Origin: Proteus terrae
GTDB lineage: Bacteria; Pseudomonadota; Gammaproteobacteria; Enterobacterales; Enterobacteriaceae
Direction: 5' to 3'
NCBI RefSeq assembly: GCF_003144325.1
Contig: NZ_PENS01000002.1
Location: forward strand, 248,001 to 312,000
Length of the DNA stretch: 64,000 nucleotides
The stretch's first letter is position 1; the number at the start of each line of letters is the position of its first letter. The translations under genes were made by a program, and so were the position numbers. Of this stretch, positions 63,224-64,000 are shown piece after piece. The notes under the pieces were generated by a model, which was given only the letters and a program-made list of their open reading frames with translations, was not told where the DNA came from and did no database searches.

Positions 63224-64000
63224 TTATTTTTCAGAAATAGACGATTTTGTATTTACAGTTTCATTAACTTTAACAGGTGATTTTAATGATAAGTCGCCAC
63301 CTGTAAGTTGTTTCACTAAATCAACTGCAGATGATTTCAGATCAAGATCTGCACCGGCTTCATATTGATGACCTTCAATATTATTTAATTGAACGTTGCT
63401 ACCACCTAAATCAACCTGACCTTGCTCACTTTTAATTTCAGCACCTGTAAGCTTAGTTGTACCACTTACATTTAATGAAATATCATTTTTGCTAGTTAAG
63501 GTTGTGGTTTGAGTCACCGCATCATTATCAATATGAGAAACTTTGATATCCGCATTGGCTGTATGACCTTCAGCACCGGTTACAATATTTTTGATACCGT
63601 TACCCACTGTGCCAACGCCTTTATCAATTTTGGCTTTTGTTTCGCCACTGATACCCGCTTTATCTGCGATAGTTGAAGAGAGTGAATTATATTTATCAGA
63701 GATAACATCTGTTGCAGATTTAATACCTGAATCAATGGTCTCTTTGATAGTGTCTTCTAATAGTGATCCACCTGCTTTAGCCGTTTTATCAACTTGGCTA
63801 GATTTAGGATCATTGTTGTGGTTATAACCGACATTTACATCAACATTAACGTGACGATCGCTGTCTTTTTGGCTAGTCACTGTAAAATCACCGCCCACAT
63901 TACCCGTTACATTATCTGCAGAAACATTTGCACCAGAAAGCGCGAGGTTTTTGTCACTATTTACAGTTAATGTGCCTGTTTCTACAGAGGCATTTTGGTG
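63224..64000 (-). CDS. C-terminal part of a TpsA-type exoprotein (haemolysin/haemagglutinin), 5' end outside window
   Basis: The frame is open through base 64000, so only the last 258 residues are seen. They contain the repetitive beta-helix pattern of filamentous haemagglutinin/haemolysin exoproteins, such as NVSGTTKLTGAEIKSEQGQV and DLGGSNVQLNNIEG. A helical Asp/Lys/Ser-rich stretch (DTIKETIDSGIKSATDVIS) precedes it. There is no cysteine in the visible part, as usual for two-partner-secreted proteins. By genus the best guess is a HpmA/ShlA-like haemolysin, secreted by a TpsB partner upstream, but the diagnostic N-terminal TPS domain is not in the window. Its terminator lies at 63146. Confidence 0.8.
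   Translation of the reverse strand, partial: HQNASVETGTLTVNSDKNLALSGANVSADNVTGNVGGDFTVTSQKDSDRHVNVDVNVGYNHNNDPKSSQVDKTAKAGGSLLEDTIKETIDSGIKSATDVISDKYNSLSSTIADKAGISGETKAKIDKGVGTVGNGIKNIVTGAEGHTANADIKVSHIDNDAVTQTTTLTSKNDISLNVSGTTKLTGAEIKSEQGQVDLGGSNVQLNNIEGHQYEAGADLDLKSSAVDLVKQLTGGDLSLKSPVKVNETVNTKSSISEK

Overview
The window is chromosomal DNA from an AT-rich enterobacterium, most likely Proteus or a close relative in the Morganellaceae. This rests on the very close match of the dcw, leu, speAB, secM-secA and lpxC proteins to the Enterobacterales versions, on the low GC content, and on a TpsA exoprotein of the Proteus/Serratia haemolysin type at the right edge. The species is an inference. I saw no tRNA, rRNA, CRISPR array or insertion sequence.

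Layout, left to right. Positions 1-2515: hcp (5' end cut by the window) and hcr, the hybrid-cluster protein and its NADH reductase. 2785-4657: a small lipoprotein, then an M-box (ykoK) magnesium riboswitch in front of a short mgtE. 4728-6534: sprT, and divergently a three-gene operon of a two-cysteine ArsR-type (BigR/YgaV-like) regulator and two YeeE/YedE sulfur-transport proteins. 6618-18451: a cellulose locus, bcsR-Q-A-B-C on the minus strand and bcsG divergent, with bcsZ, bcsE and bcsF not found. 18622-24510: metK (with MetJ boxes), a structured leader or yqgB-like segment, speA, speB and an acetoin/2,3-butanediol dehydrogenase. 24599-27757: mutH, a gene-free stretch with DnaA boxes, sgrR and a short SgrS-like RNA.

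Positions 27871-32724 hold leuDCBA (minus strand) behind a leucine-rich leader peptide and attenuator, followed by leuO. In E. coli ilvIH sits between leuO and cra; here that place holds an AMP-forming acyl-CoA synthetase. cra then leads into the complete dcw cluster, mraZ-rsmH-ftsL-ftsI-murE-murF-mraY-murD-ftsW-murG-murC-[118-aa ORF]-ftsQ-ftsA-ftsZ-lpxC. ddlB is missing and an unrecognised small gene fills its slot. A DciA-type gene, secM and secA follow. mutT is not next to secA; instead copA and cueR lie on the opposite strand, and the window ends inside a TpsA exoprotein gene.

Most of the window is ordinary core genome. The places most worth a second look are the ORF in the ddlB slot, the hairpin-rich metK-speA leader, a three-way-junction RNA candidate after leuO, the DnaA-box cluster beside mutH, the reduced cellulose locus, the minimal SgrS and the variant SecM arrest motif.
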